Positions 28,211 through 36,925 of a DNA stretch of 64,000 bases are shown one piece after another (positions within the stretch are counted from its first letter, which is position 1; every line of letters starts with the position of its first letter). This DNA is from Bradyrhizobium japonicum USDA 6 (lineage in GTDB: Bacteria > Pseudomonadota > Alphaproteobacteria > Rhizobiales > Xanthobacteraceae): NCBI RefSeq assembly GCF_000284375.1, contig NC_017249.1, positions 3,264,001 through 3,328,000 of the forward strand, written 5' to 3'. The notes under the pieces were generated by a model. It had not been told where the DNA came from and searched no databases. It saw only the letters and a list, made by a program, of their open reading frames with translations. The position numbers were made by a program, and so were the translations under genes.

Positions 28211-29188
28211 TCAGCTGGGATCCCTTCGGGCGCAACGAACGCCACGCGGCGAATCGCCGAAGCGAGCTCGGAACAAGCGATTGAAATGCGAAACATCCGA
28301 GAAGCCGACCTCTAGGGCGATATCGGAAATTAGCCGCGCGCTGGCGCTGGACTCGGTCAGCAGTTTGAGCGCTCGTTGGAGGCGTAACTCATTCATGTGC
28401 CCGGTGAACGATGATCCTGATGATGCCATGAGGCGTTGCAGATAGCGAGGTGAGATGCCTTGGCAACGAGCTACCATCTCGACGCTGAGCCCTGGTTCTT
28501 GAAAGTGTGTCTCGATGTAATCGAGGGCGGCGCCGTGGCGCGCATTCACGACAGCGCTCGCACTGCTCTCGCCCAAGGGGGCGCACTCGCCGATTGCGAG
28601 CGCCAGAAGATCGTGGATGTGAGCCACGACCGCATCTCGCAGCTTCGGGGTGGCCAGAACACTCTCAGTAAATGCCGACTTGAGATAAGCCATGAGAAGT
28701 CGGAGCGTTTCACTTCGGTGGGAAATCGGCCGCATGGCGCGGCTTTCGACGTTCGTCACGCGCTGTGCGAGGGCGTCGCGCGGTACGGCAAGACCGAATA
28801 GCAATCCGTCGACATAGGTGACGGTGGCCGGCTCGGAATGCAGAATTGCGATGGCGTCGCTGGCGTGAAGCTCGATTTCTTGACAGCGCTGCGATAGTTG
28901 ACTTTTGCCGGGAGAACAGAGGATGACTCCGATCGAGTCATCACCATCAGCGATGCTCGCCTGCAAGCGCTTGAAACGCATAGGGGAGCCTTTCAGCGCG
29001 AGCCTGCGCAAACCTCGGATCGATTGCAGCGTTGCGTAGGCCTGAAACGGTGCGTTCGATAGAGGCTCAATATCAGCGTGGACTATGCCTCGCCCAAAGT
29101 CCTCGCGCCATAGCGGGACTCGCATCCGCTCCGGAAACTCCCGCGTCGAGAAACGATGTGATACGAATTCGGCTGCGTCCATAGACAT
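28211..29188 (-). CDS. AraC-family transcriptional regulator
   Basis: 325 residues. N-terminal AraC_binding_2-like domain, C-terminal helix-turn-helix pair (VEMVARCQGISPRYLQRLMA and ISDIALEVGFSDVSHFNRLF, ending FGDSPRGVR). About 30-40% similar by eye to the regulator at 22552. Target unknown. Confidence 0.9.
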   Translation of the reverse strand: MSMDAAEFVSHRFSTREFPERMRVPLWREDFGRGIVHADIEPLSNAPFQAYATLQSIRGLRRLALKGSPMRFKRLQASIADGDDSIGVILCSPGKSQLSQRCQEIELHASDAIAILHSEPATVTYVDGLLFGLAVPRDALAQRVTNVESRAMRPISHRSETLRLLMAYLKSAFTESVLATPKLRDAVVAHIHDLLALAIGECAPLGESSASAVVNARHGAALDYIETHFQEPGLSVEMVARCQGISPRYLQRLMASSGSSFTGHMNELRLQRALKLLTESSASARLISDIALEVGFSDVSHFNRLFRARFGDSPRGVRCARRDPS

Positions 29189-29734
29189 GGGGACCTCCAG
29201 CCTTGTTGGACATCGGGATCAAATGCGACAAACTCACCAGTATCTGCATTTTGCAGCTCGCGCACCGAACTTGTTTGATCTGTGCGCAAGAGTCCAAGAA
29301 GCTACGCCATTGGCCTGCTAGTCTCGCTCAGCTAAGTTCAATGCTGATGTGAACTCGTTCACTTAGCGGCCAGAAATTAGGTCTATAGTGATTGCGAAGG
29401 CCGTGGCGTCAAAAAATCTCCTTTAAGAGGAGGCGGTGGTGATGGCTCTATTTCTGATTGCCGTTATCGGATCTAGTTTGGATATCCTTGGCGGGGTGAA
29501 CCCGTAAGCTCCGCTTCTATGATTCTCGCGATTGATCGAACTCAACGATCCGCGGACAGACTGTCCTTCAGCACTAGACGTTCTCTGATACCGATTTCGT
29601 GTCGCGCCTCGTCGGCCACATCGTCGTCATCCGAGTTCGTCGGACACAAACTACTCCGGCGCCGTTGATATTTACCGCCGGTTGAAATGGTCGAAATCTA
29701 TCGTCAATGGTGATGATCAAGCGAGGGTTCGATC
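29189..29734. other. Mostly intergenic
   Basis: Contains one strong purine-rich stretch, agaggaggcggtggtg, before a 21-codon frame at 29442. Otherwise nothing supported. Confidence 0.4.
29442..29507 (+). CDS. Possible 21-residue hydrophobic peptide
   Basis: MALFLIAVIGSSLDILGGVNP after a good ribosome site. Too short to judge. Confidence 0.25.
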   Translation: MALFLIAVIGSSLDILGGVNP

Positions 29735-29923
29735 ATGTCCACCCTAGTCGAGATGTTTTACCGTGAGTATTGCCGTGCCCGCCTCGCCGAAATGCGGAAG
29801 CAGCTTCTGATACCGGTTGCCAGCGACGGCATATTGCAAACGTTTTGGGAGGACGGCGAACCTTCCGGCCCAGGCAATCAAAGCGCCGGTTGGCGAACGA
29901 AAGAGCCTCCAACCATCAGGTAG
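29735..29923 (+). CDS. Small hypothetical protein
   Basis: 62 residues, MSTLVEMFYREYCRARLAEM... with a helical N-terminus and polar tail. Purine-rich gcgagggttcg precedes the ATG. Not recognised. Confidence 0.5.
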   Translation: MSTLVEMFYREYCRARLAEMRKQLLIPVASDGILQTFWEDGEPSGPGNQSAGWRTKEPPTIR

Positions 29924-30032
29924 CTCAGGCTCGTAACCGCATCGTTTGGTCGGATACCCCGCTCGGCCCCCCAGCCTGGAGCAGCGGAGCCTCTCATCGA
30001 CCGATGTGCGAGCACGCCGGCAGGTCAGACAG

Positions 30033-31256
30033 ATGCACGATCGAACTCACACCTCGAAGCGATTGATCGGCGAAACTCCGCCGGAGTTCTGGGGGGCTGG
30101 CCGCGACCTGCGCATCGATGTCTGTCGCGGGATCGCGCTATGGTGGATCTTTCTTGATCATGTTCCCAACAACATCGGAAGCTGGTTGACACCGCGCAAC
30201 TACGGCTTCTGCGATGCCGCCGAAATATTCATGTTCATTTCGGGCGTGACCTGCGCGCTGGCCTACGGCAGGGCACGTCAGCGCGAGGGCTGGAGCGGCA
30301 TGATTGGTCGTTCGCTGCGGCGGGGATGGGACATCTATGCCGCGTTTCTGCTGCTCACGCTCGCTTGCACCGTCCTCGTCTACCTCGCGGGCAGCGATCG
30401 GCTTGCCGACGAGAGCAATACGCGGATTCTGCTCGATCATCCGGGCGCGACGCTTGCGCATGTCGCAATCCTGCAATATCGCCCTGTCAACACCGACGTC
30501 TTGCCGACTTTCGTCATCTTTCACGTGTTGTTCGCGCCGCTGTTGTGGATGCTGCTGCGTGCACCAAACATTACGCTTGGTGTTTCGCTGTCGCTTTATG
30601 CACTCGTACACATCTTCGGCTGGAGCGTTCCAGCCTGGCCCAACGGCGCCTGGTTCTTCAACCCGTTGGCTTGGCAGCTTTTGATCGTGCTGGGCGCGTG
30701 GTGCGTCATCGAAGGGGAGAGGGTCTGGCCCTGGGTGACGTCGCGCACGACGCTTACTCTTGCTGTTGTCTATCTGGTTTTTGGCCTGGTCCTGACGCTG
30801 AGTTGCAGCGGCAAACCGCTGGTCCCGCAAAATTTGACGAACCTGCTCTTTCCGCTAGATAAATCGAATCTCAGTCCGTTCCGGCTGTTGCATTTCTTGG
30901 CTCTTGCAATTGTGGTGCTACGGTTCGTTCCTCACGATTGGCGCGGACTATCGACGCCAGTCATGCGCTGCGCGAGGTGCTGCGGCGAGAATTCGCTGCC
31001 AATCTATTGTCTCGGCGTCCTCCTGGCGCTGGCCTGCCACCTGACGCTGCTTGACATTTCGGACCGGCCTGCGATGCAGATCGTGCTCAGTCTTGCTGGA
31101 ATCCTGGCGATGATCGTCGTCGCGATACTGCTGAACCGGATCAGCCTCAGACGCGGTCATTACCCCGGGTGGACGCAGTCGACCGAGAAGATCGCACCGG
31201 TATTCTCTAGTTGGCAGGTTGCTGATGGAGTGCGGAGGGAAGCTCTTGGCCCTTAG
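30033..31256 (+). CDS. opgC: OpgC-type membrane acyltransferase
   Basis: 407 residues from MHDRTHTSKRLIGE. OpgC proteins succinylate periplasmic glucans. The opening RDLRIDVCRGIALWWIFLDH, then FCDAAEIFMFISGVTCALAYG, matches the OpgC_C family. About ten membrane helices follow, including PTFVIFHVLFAPLLWMLL and SPFRLLHFLALAIVVLRFV. The His in LDH and the Glu in AAEIF are the expected polar residues. The frame extends to 29946 upstream but without family similarity. Confidence 0.9.
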   Translation: MHDRTHTSKRLIGETPPEFWGAGRDLRIDVCRGIALWWIFLDHVPNNIGSWLTPRNYGFCDAAEIFMFISGVTCALAYGRARQREGWSGMIGRSLRRGWDIYAAFLLLTLACTVLVYLAGSDRLADESNTRILLDHPGATLAHVAILQYRPVNTDVLPTFVIFHVLFAPLLWMLLRAPNITLGVSLSLYALVHIFGWSVPAWPNGAWFFNPLAWQLLIVLGAWCVIEGERVWPWVTSRTTLTLAVVYLVFGLVLTLSCSGKPLVPQNLTNLLFPLDKSNLSPFRLLHFLALAIVVLRFVPHDWRGLSTPVMRCARCCGENSLPIYCLGVLLALACHLTLLDISDRPAMQIVLSLAGILAMIVVAILLNRISLRRGHYPGWTQSTEKIAPVFSSWQVADGVRREALGP

Positions 31257-31315
31257 CTGACGTATTGGGCACGGCGTCGGCTTTTGACCCGTTTTCGGAC
31301 GTGGACTAAGAGAGC

Positions 31316-31510
31316 CTAAGCAAAGAAGGGGTGCGGAGCGTCTCCCGTTCCTTTCGCCTTCATAAGCGCAACGCACTCATCGATCTGCTGGTCGGACACG
31401 TTTAGTCCTAATTCGCCGCGCAGCACGTCCCTGAACTCCCTTTCGGTCGCCAACCAGCGTTTCTCCGCGTGCCCGTCTGCGTCGCGCACGGTGACACGCG
31501 CGTTGTACAT
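31316..31510 (-). CDS. Small hypothetical protein
   Basis: 64 residues from MYNARVTVRDADGHAEKRW, with aggagc 9 nt upstream. A GTG 12 codons earlier is an alternative. Beta-hairpin then helices (EREFRDVLRGELGLNVSDQQ, IDECVALMKAKG). Follows the small RR-family gene and overlaps its extended tail. Confidence 0.6.
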   Translation of the reverse strand: MYNARVTVRDADGHAEKRWLATEREFRDVLRGELGLNVSDQQIDECVALMKAKGTGDAPHPFFA

Positions 31511-31745
31511 AGTGATCCGGCTCCTGTTCGGTCCCGGCTTTGCCACGATGATGTTGCTTTGGTATGGGTTGTAGGCCCGGCGACGTTAGCCACCCGTATA
31601 TATGAGAAGCGGTTTCGAGCTGCCGCAGTTTGCGTTCCAGGAGATCACGTTGCGGTCCTGGCTGCGTATTTTCCAGTTCCGCTATGATGCGGGCTCTTTC
31701 CGCGTTCAGATTGTCGTCAATGTGGGATAGCGAGCGTCGTCCCAT
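31377..31745 (-). CDS. Small RR-family protein, member 3, with lost stop
   Basis: Starts MGRRSLSHIDDNLNAERAR and matches member 2 through GWLTSPGLQP. There the others stop; here the frame runs on for over 60 residues antisense-free but in another frame of the next gene. A small deletion or insertion after GLQP likely removed the stop. The tail is probably not a genuine domain. Confidence 0.6.
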   Translation of the reverse strand: MGRRSLSHIDDNLNAERARIIAELENTQPGPQRDLLERKLRQLETASHIYGWLTSPGLQPIPKQHHRGKAGTEQEPDHYVQRACHRARRRRARGETLVGDRKGVQGRAARRIRTKRVRPADR

Positions 31746-31872
31746 GGCACTCTCCTTTCCCTGCGTGAATTGGGCGGGAGCGCAACCGGCGTTCTCATCA
31801 CCGATCAAAGCACGGTGCCGAGCGGTGCGGGAACCAGTATGCACCCGGAACCAGAGCGACGCCAGAACAAGA
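31746..31872 (-). promoter_or_regulatory. Conserved leader of small RR-family, copy at 31.7 kb
   Basis: Minus-strand twin of 16820-16946. Ends gcgctcccgcccaattcacg, then aaaggagagtgccATG. Confidence 0.7.
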
Positions 31873-31898
31873 GTTATCCCAGCAAACGTCTGCCGGGG

Positions 31899-32099
31899 TC
31901 AGAAGCGGACTTCAGCCCATCGGCCGGGATACGGCTGACGCGGTGGCGGTGCTCGCGGTGCGACGTAGAAACGCGCTTCGCATGCAACGCAAGTCAAGTG
32001 CTCCGCGATATCAACCCGCAGCCCGGATCGCAATTTATTCGATCCGCAATCCGGACACTTTCCGACGTTTAGTGCTTCAAGAATATCCGTCTCGCTCAT
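31899..32099 (-). CDS. Small zinc-ribbon protein
   Basis: 66 residues from MSETDILEALNVGKCPDCGS. Two CxxC pairs (CPDC and CVAC) 25 residues apart form a likely zinc ribbon, followed by a Pro-rich basic tail. The upstream frame extension overlaps the preceding microprotein. Role unknown. Confidence 0.7.
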   Translation of the reverse strand: MSETDILEALNVGKCPDCGSNKLRSGLRVDIAEHLTCVACEARFYVAPRAPPPRQPYPGRWAEVRF

Positions 32100-32112
32100 G
32101 AAGCCACGAACA

Positions 32113-32247
32113 TCAGACGCCGAACGAACGCGTGATGTGCTTCGCCATGACGATAACTGCGTCGGTATACTTGCCATTTGAAACTTGCTGATCGCACAGC
32201 ATCAGGAAAAGCAGGGCGAGAGCAGCAATCATGCAACCTTTGAGCAT
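32113..32247 (-). CDS. Small exported or membrane protein
   Basis: 44 residues, MLKGCMIAALALLFLMLCDQ... with ggagag 6 nt upstream. One hydrophobic N-terminal helix then SNGKYTDAVIVMAKHITRSF. Recalled as a frequent Bradyrhizobium small protein. In line with the zinc-ribbon gene 13 bp downstream. Confidence 0.6.
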   Translation of the reverse strand: MLKGCMIAALALLFLMLCDQQVSNGKYTDAVIVMAKHITRSFGV

Positions 32248-32296
32248 AACGGTCTCTCCATGAAGAGACTGCCAACCGAGCAGGTCCAGATGATAG

Positions 32297-32638
32297 TTAG
32301 CGAAACGGGTGTCGCCGCCGCGACGATTGCAATGGTCTCAACGTTGGCAATGATGCATTAACTTTCCGTAAAGCAGAACTAGAGAGGCAAGCGCCCCTGA
32401 TCTTCGGACCAATCAATAATCTCGAAGAATCGGACCAATCAATAATCTCGAAGAACATGCCCCGACGAAGCATCTCGGCCTCTAGATTGGCGGCATGCTC
32501 CCGCCAGTCAGGCGTTTCACGAACTTGGAAGCGAGGTTTCTCTCCGGCAGCCTTCTGGGCCTCGTCAGACGCGAGAGCGCCGCGAACACTCTCATACATC
32601 ATGGTGATGCTGTCGTTCGTGAAAGCTCGATAGTCCAT
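32297..32638 (-). CDS. Small hypothetical protein with C-terminus altered by tandem duplication
   Basis: 113 residues as read, MDYRAFTNDSITMMYESVRG..., then RFQVRETPDWREHAANLEAE and MFFEIIDWS. A perfect 26-bp tandem duplication here shifts the frame. Without it the protein would end EDQGRLPL after 77 residues or so. The conserved N-terminal part suggests the shorter form is ancestral. Confidence 0.7.
   Translation of the reverse strand: MDYRAFTNDSITMMYESVRGALASDEAQKAAGEKPRFQVRETPDWREHAANLEAEMLRRGMFFEIIDWSDSSRLLIGPKIRGACLSSSALRKVNASLPTLRPLQSSRRRHPFR
32404..32455. repeat. Perfect 26-bp tandem duplication
   Basis: tcggaccaatcaataatctc plus gaagaa occurs twice head to tail (32404-32429, 32430-32455) inside the 32297-32638 gene. 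Confidence 0.95.
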
Positions 32639-32832
32639 CGGTCCAACAAAAATTCCGTCGCGGGGTTGAGTTCGGCGACGGCTCAGGTGTGAGTTCGTAG
32701 ATATCGACTATGCGCTAGCCGGGATAATGATGGACGTTGGGGGTTAACGGGCCGTTGCTGCAAAACTAGTGGCAGGCGCAATATCGGAGAGCGGGCCCCG
32801 GCGTACGCTCGCTGCCTCGCCATGTGCTAAGC

Positions 32833-33130
32833 CTAAGCTCCGTGCCAGACGTTCAACGCGCCTTCGCGAAAGCCTTCAACGAACTGATCAGATACGTCTG
32901 GTGGCATAATTTGGGCTAAGATCATCGCGCTGTCGGAAAGCCTCGTCGGCAATGTTCGGCGATCTACCATCCGTCGATGCCGCCGGGCAGCCTGTCGTCG
33001 GTGATAATGCCTCTGCGCCATTCGTTGCGTGGACGACGTTGTATTCTTCCTCTCGCAAGGCCTCCACGACGAACTCGCGTATGAGGGCGTCGTCCTCGAC
33101 GAGAGGTATTCGCACTAGCGGCTCCTTCAA
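32833..33130 (-). pseudogene. CheY-like receiver domain remnant
   Basis: Opens with VRIPLVEDDALIREFVVEAL, the acidic pocket and first helix of a receiver. Later, ITDDRLPGGIDGW (phosphoacceptor region) appears in another frame, followed by a TAG, then IAEHCRRGFPT. The final switch residues are not found. Broken by at least one indel and a stop. Confidence 0.65.
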
Positions 33131-33207
33131 CCGAAGGTGGAGCGCTTCTGCCAGCAGGCGCGTTGACCGCCGCGGCAGGCCCGCTCTCGCGGGCTTGCCG
33201 GTAACCG

Positions 33208-33564
33208 TCAGAACCCGGAATAGTAGTCGTTCACGGCTCTCGCGCGTCCCGGGTCGTTCCAGTCCCAGGCATTGTCGTTGCCGTACTTCGGCGCACCCTG
33301 AAGCCTGTCCGCCGTGAGATTGGTTCGGTAGCCGCCGAGACCCGTGTCATACTTCAGCGATTGCCAGGGCAGCGGGTAGTGATCGTCCCCGATGCCGAGG
33401 AAGCCGCCGAAGCCGAGAACCGCGTACGACACTTGGCCGCTGACCTTGTCGATCATGACGCGCTCGATCGAACCGATCTTCTGGGCGTCTGACCCATAGA
33501 CCGCCGTGCCTTCGACCTTGTCGCTACCGATCAGCGTACCGGTTTCACGCCTGTCCGTTTCCAT
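33208..33564 (-). CDS. PRC-barrel domain protein
   Basis: 118 residues. LIGSDKVEGTAVYGSDAQKI, GSIERVMIDKVSGQVSYAVL and GFGGFLGIGDDHYPLPW fit the PRC-barrel fold seen in stress-related small proteins of rhizobia. C-terminal aromatic tail NDYYSGF. Cytosolic. Ribosome site aggaggag. Confidence 0.85.
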   Translation of the reverse strand: METDRRETGTLIGSDKVEGTAVYGSDAQKIGSIERVMIDKVSGQVSYAVLGFGGFLGIGDDHYPLPWQSLKYDTGLGGYRTNLTADRLQGAPKYGNDNAWDWNDPGRARAVNDYYSGF

Positions 33565-33781
33565 TGTCGTCTCCTCCTAAAAAACATGACGCACGACAAC
33601 TGTGATCGAGAGGCGATCGTTCCTACGTTTTAAAGGTTTCGGCGGGAGGCTATGGAAAGCGAGCGACGCGACAAAAACTGATCTCGTACTTCGCGCGTCG
33701 CGATGAATTCACCACCCCGACAACCGGCGCAGCGGAAGGTCACAGGATTTCCAGCCCGTGACCCTGAGCAGCAAAATGAGG
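33565..33781. other. Intergenic
   Basis: Promoter region of the PRC gene plus a short frame overlapping the next gene's 3' end. Nothing supported. Confidence 0.4.
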
Positions 33782-34666
33782 TTAAGGTAGTGGCCGAGGA
33801 TCCGCGACGCGGCCTTTGTGCCATCGATTGGAATGAGTCATCCATTCGGAAATCGGCTCGCCATCGCGATGCCGGCCTCCAGCTTCTGCGCCAGCCCAAG
33901 CCGCCGCGGCCCCGAACAGCAACGCTGCAGCCGCTGAGAAAGCGATGATGATGCTCGCCGCGCGAGCCCTCGAGATCGCGCTCTTTGCATTTGCCAACGT
34001 CGTGTCCACCCGCCTTTCAGCGTCCGATGCCGCAAGACCGGTCAGTGCCGTGACCTGCTGAACTAGATAAGTGCGATCTTCGGGAAGGACGCCGCCGTGG
34101 CTCGAAGCAGTTGCCAGAATGCGGGCGGCTTCAGCACGCTCACCTGTCAGGTCAACGTTCGGCGGCCTCCGGGGCGCACGGAAGAGATGATCAAGCTCGT
34201 AACTTAGGACCGACGGTTCGGTAGCGGACGGCGGCTGCGTCGTCGCGGACGGACGGTTTGCGGCGCCTGCTATCAACGCAGTTAGAACCGCTCCCATCAA
34301 GACCGCGAGCGCCCAGGCAGCAACGCCATGCAGTCCGTCGCGCGTCTCGATGTCATCGGTCGCGGAAGCGTAAGGCGGCCGCACGCGCCCGGCAAAATAG
34401 CCGCCGCAGCCAAAACTGATAAGGGACTGAAAGATCAGGTAGACGCCCGACAACAGCCATAGCGCAACGGAAGCATCTCTCCAGGTCGGCGCAGCGGAGG
34501 CCATGCCCAGTCCAAGCGCTGTTCCAAAGGAGATCAGTATCAGGGACAAACTCGTAGCGACGAAGGCTCCAACAACGATGGGTGTCCACTGCAAACCCCA
34601 GGGCCTGGTTAAGTTGGACGCGGTGGCTGTTTCGGATGCGATCCCGGAGATTGGTTCAATGGCCAT
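33782..34666 (-). CDS. Multi-pass membrane protein of unknown function
   Basis: 294 residues from MAIEPISGIASETATAS. Four helices: WTPIVVGAFVATSLSLILIS, LWLLSGVYLIFQSLISFGCG, GVAAWALAVLMGAVLTALIA and SIIIAFSAAAALLFGAAAAW. A soluble loop of about 90 residues sits between the third and fourth. Similar proteins accompany stress genes in Bradyrhizobium (recalled). Just downstream of a 24-residue microprotein. Confidence 0.75.
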   Translation of the reverse strand: MAIEPISGIASETATASNLTRPWGLQWTPIVVGAFVATSLSLILISFGTALGLGMASAAPTWRDASVALWLLSGVYLIFQSLISFGCGGYFAGRVRPPYASATDDIETRDGLHGVAAWALAVLMGAVLTALIAGAANRPSATTQPPSATEPSVLSYELDHLFRAPRRPPNVDLTGERAEAARILATASSHGGVLPEDRTYLVQQVTALTGLAASDAERRVDTTLANAKSAISRARAASIIIAFSAAAALLFGAAAAWAGAEAGGRHRDGEPISEWMTHSNRWHKGRVADPRPLP

Positions 34667-34671
34667 GGCGT

Positions 34672-34746
34672 CTACCGGAGACCGAGTAGAGACAAAATGA
34701 ACATGACGATTACGATCAGGCCAACGAGATAGATGATTCCATTCAT
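34672..34746 (-). CDS. Membrane microprotein
   Basis: 24 residues, MNGIIYLVGLIVIVMFILSL plus LGLR. Strong ribosome site agaggaggac 8 nt before ATG. A widely found rhizobial type, from memory. Sits 5 bp ahead of the next gene, so an operon. Confidence 0.7.
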   Translation of the reverse strand: MNGIIYLVGLIVIVMFILSLLGLR

Positions 34747-35354
34747 GCGAAGTCCTCCTCTTCGCCATTTCAATGCCAGGCGTGCGTAAGGGTTCCTCGA
34801 TCCAGACCCGCCAGGTGGCGCATCCGCGCGACTCCGGTCATAAAAAACAGCCGCGTTGCCGGGGCAAGACAACGCGGCTGGGAAGCAAATCCCCGGAGGA
34901 GCCAGGCTTACTTCCTGTTGCTTTTGGGGCCGGCCTGATCGCTGTCGGGAACCAGAGCCACCCTGGCCGGACGCGTCAGGCTTCATCATTCCGCCCTTGG
35001 TCATGCCGTAATTGTAAAATCCTCACATGCCGTTTCTCAAGGTCGGGGAGACGGCCCGGTTGGGGGCTTGGGGGCAAGTAGACCGGGGCCGCTCCGCCAG
35101 CATCGGCGGCGATGCTTGGCAGGTTCTCAATTGGCCTTCGGCGCTAGTTGTTCCGCGCCGCCCGATGCAGACGCAGATTCGGCGTCGGTCGCCGGTAGGA
35201 ATGCGAAGCTGGCAGTATATTTTCGCGTCTGGGATGCGCCGCGCATTGTCGTATCTCGGAATTGGTCTATGCGCGTCGCTGACTGCTTGGATGTCGATGA
35301 TGCTGTTCTATAGAAGTGGTTCTGCCGCAAATTTATCGATGCAGGCAACCCTTA
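34747..35354. other. Intergenic with terminator and possible small gene
   Basis: A minus-strand frame from 35004 begins MTKGGMMKPDASGQGGSGSR and could be a short Gly-rich protein ending near 34915 after a frame change. Otherwise nothing assigned. Confidence 0.35.
34842..34880 (-). terminator. Rho-independent terminator
   Basis: Minus strand: cagccgcgttg, loop, caacgcggctg, then tttttt. An 11-bp perfect stem with U tract. Confidence 0.85.
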
Positions 35355-35972
35355 CTAGCCAGGAGGGTCGTTTCCTTTCGGCTCTTGTAAGAGTTTCAGC
35401 ATGTGTCCCCGCGGTTCGCGATCACGTGGGGCAGGGCGCTCGGATGGGACGCGGCCAAGCTTCGGCTGCAGCTCGACGAGATCGGTAAAGACGTCGGCCT
35501 GGCGGCGCAGCTCGTCGGCGATCATCGGCGGCTGGGTGGCGATAGTGGAAATCACCGTGACTCGCACGCCGCGGCGCTGCACGGCTTCGACCAGTAAGCG
35601 GAAGTCGCCATCGCCCGAGAACAGCACCATCTGGTCGATGTGTTCGGCGAGCTCCATGGCGTCCACCGCGAGCTCGATATCCATGTTGCCCTTGATCTTG
35701 CGGCGGCCGGATGCATCGACAAACTCTTTAGTCGCCTTGGTGACGACCGTGAACCCGTTGTAGTCCAACCAATCAAGCAGGGGACGAATCGAGGAAAACT
35801 CCTGATCCTCGATGACTGCGGTGTAGTAGAAAGCCCGAAACAGTTCCCCGCGGCTCTGAAATTCCTCCAGCAGGCGTTTGTAATCAATGTCGAAGCCCAG
35901 TGCTTTCGCCGTCGCGTAAAGATTGGCGCCATCGATGAAAAGCGCAATCTTGTTAATCGAAGCGGATGACAT
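35355..35972 (-). CDS. NYN domain (LabA-like) nuclease-fold protein
   Basis: 205 residues. ALFIDGANLYATAKALGFDI carries the first catalytic Asp; KGNMDIELAVDAMEL and VLFSGDGDFRLLVEAVQRRG carry the others, as in NYN/PIN-like RNases. Ends with a basic Pro-rich tail. Probably a cytosolic endoribonuclease. Confidence 0.9.
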   Translation of the reverse strand: MSSASINKIALFIDGANLYATAKALGFDIDYKRLLEEFQSRGELFRAFYYTAVIEDQEFSSIRPLLDWLDYNGFTVVTKATKEFVDASGRRKIKGNMDIELAVDAMELAEHIDQMVLFSGDGDFRLLVEAVQRRGVRVTVISTIATQPPMIADELRRQADVFTDLVELQPKLGRVPSERPAPRDREPRGHMLKLLQEPKGNDPPG

Positions 35973-36192
35973 GACTTGCGGGCTTTCCAGAGCGCCGATT
36001 TAGGTCTTGGTCGAAGACCAGCAATTGAATCCTTGGCTCAATCTCGAAGGACTACGAAACGCGCGAAAAATACTTTAAGCTTCAAGCAATCGCATGGTGA
36101 GGAGGAACTCCGCCGCCACCAAAGAAGTTAGCCGATTTAAAATCGTTGAGTAATGTGGCTATTTTAGGTGGTCGTTTTGGAGTATGCGTCCC

Positions 36193-36462
36193 ATGAGCGA
36201 GATGGATTTTCCTGTCTTTGATAGTTCGATCACACGGCGCGGTCGCGGCTGGCGTTGGTGTGTTTCTGGCGAAGCCGGTAAAATCTTCCTGCAGGGTACT
36301 GAGCGCAGCCGACCAGCGGCACAGTATATGGCTGCGCGAGCGACTTTTTTGCTGCTCCTCACCGCGCCCTACTGGAGCCCCAGCAATGAGCTGCTTCCGG
36401 TTAACGGATATCCGGTTAAGCCAATTCCCACCGTGCGCCCGAACTCAACTGGCCTGAGATAG
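36193..36462 (+). CDS. Small hypothetical protein next to insertion sequence
   Basis: 89 residues, MSEMDFPVFDSSITRRGRGW... with a predicted beta domain then helix QYMAARATFLLLLTAPYWS. Its stop codon lies within the 4-bp target duplication (atag) of the adjacent insertion sequence, so the element may have truncated or just missed it. Confidence 0.6.
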   Translation: MSEMDFPVFDSSITRRGRGWRWCVSGEAGKIFLQGTERSRPAAQYMAARATFLLLLTAPYWSPSNELLPVNGYPVKPIPTVRPNSTGLR

Positions 36463-36523
36463 TGGACTGCACCCCTGAAGTGAGACACGATAATTTCAGT
36501 GACAGGCATTTCAAGGATGACCT

Positions 36524-36925
36524 GTGGCAGGACAAGGAAAGAACCGTCAGTTTCCGACGGCCTACAAGATAAAGGCGATCAAGCGGGTTGAGAGAGGCGA
36601 CGGCGTTCTGCCCGTAGCCCGTGAACTCGGAATTTCTCGCAAGATTCTCCACGACTGGATCAAGGCGTGGAAGGCCGATGGGCCAGACGGGTTGAACCGC
36701 AAGCGCGGACCCAAGCCTGGCCCCCGCAAGCTGAAGCCGCCAGCGACGTACAACGACAAGCGCTCGGCCCTCGTGCTCGCCAAAGCGCGTATCGCCGAGC
36801 TCGAAGGGCTGGTGGGTCGCCAGCAGATGGACCTCGATTTTTTTCGGCAAGCCTTGCGCGCCTTGGAGCGGCCGGCAGCGCAAGGCAAACCCGCATCCGC
36901 ATCATCGAAGTCATCCAAGCGATGA
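36524..36925 (+). CDS. IS3-family OrfA
   Basis: 133 residues. Helix-turn-helix DGVLPVARELGISRKILHDW and a C-terminal leucine-heptad helix (LVLAKARIAELEGLVGRQQ) for multimerisation. A run of seven T at 36838-36844, in the frame T-TTT-TTT, is a likely -1 slip site into OrfB. Confidence 0.9.
   Translation: MAGQGKNRQFPTAYKIKAIKRVERGDGVLPVARELGISRKILHDWIKAWKADGPDGLNRKRGPKPGPRKLKPPATYNDKRSALVLAKARIAELEGLVGRQQMDLDFFRQALRALERPAAQGKPASASSKSSKR

Noticed and set aside
30138..30830. 230-residue minus-strand frame
   Set aside because: Antisense to OpgC helices; charged shadow.
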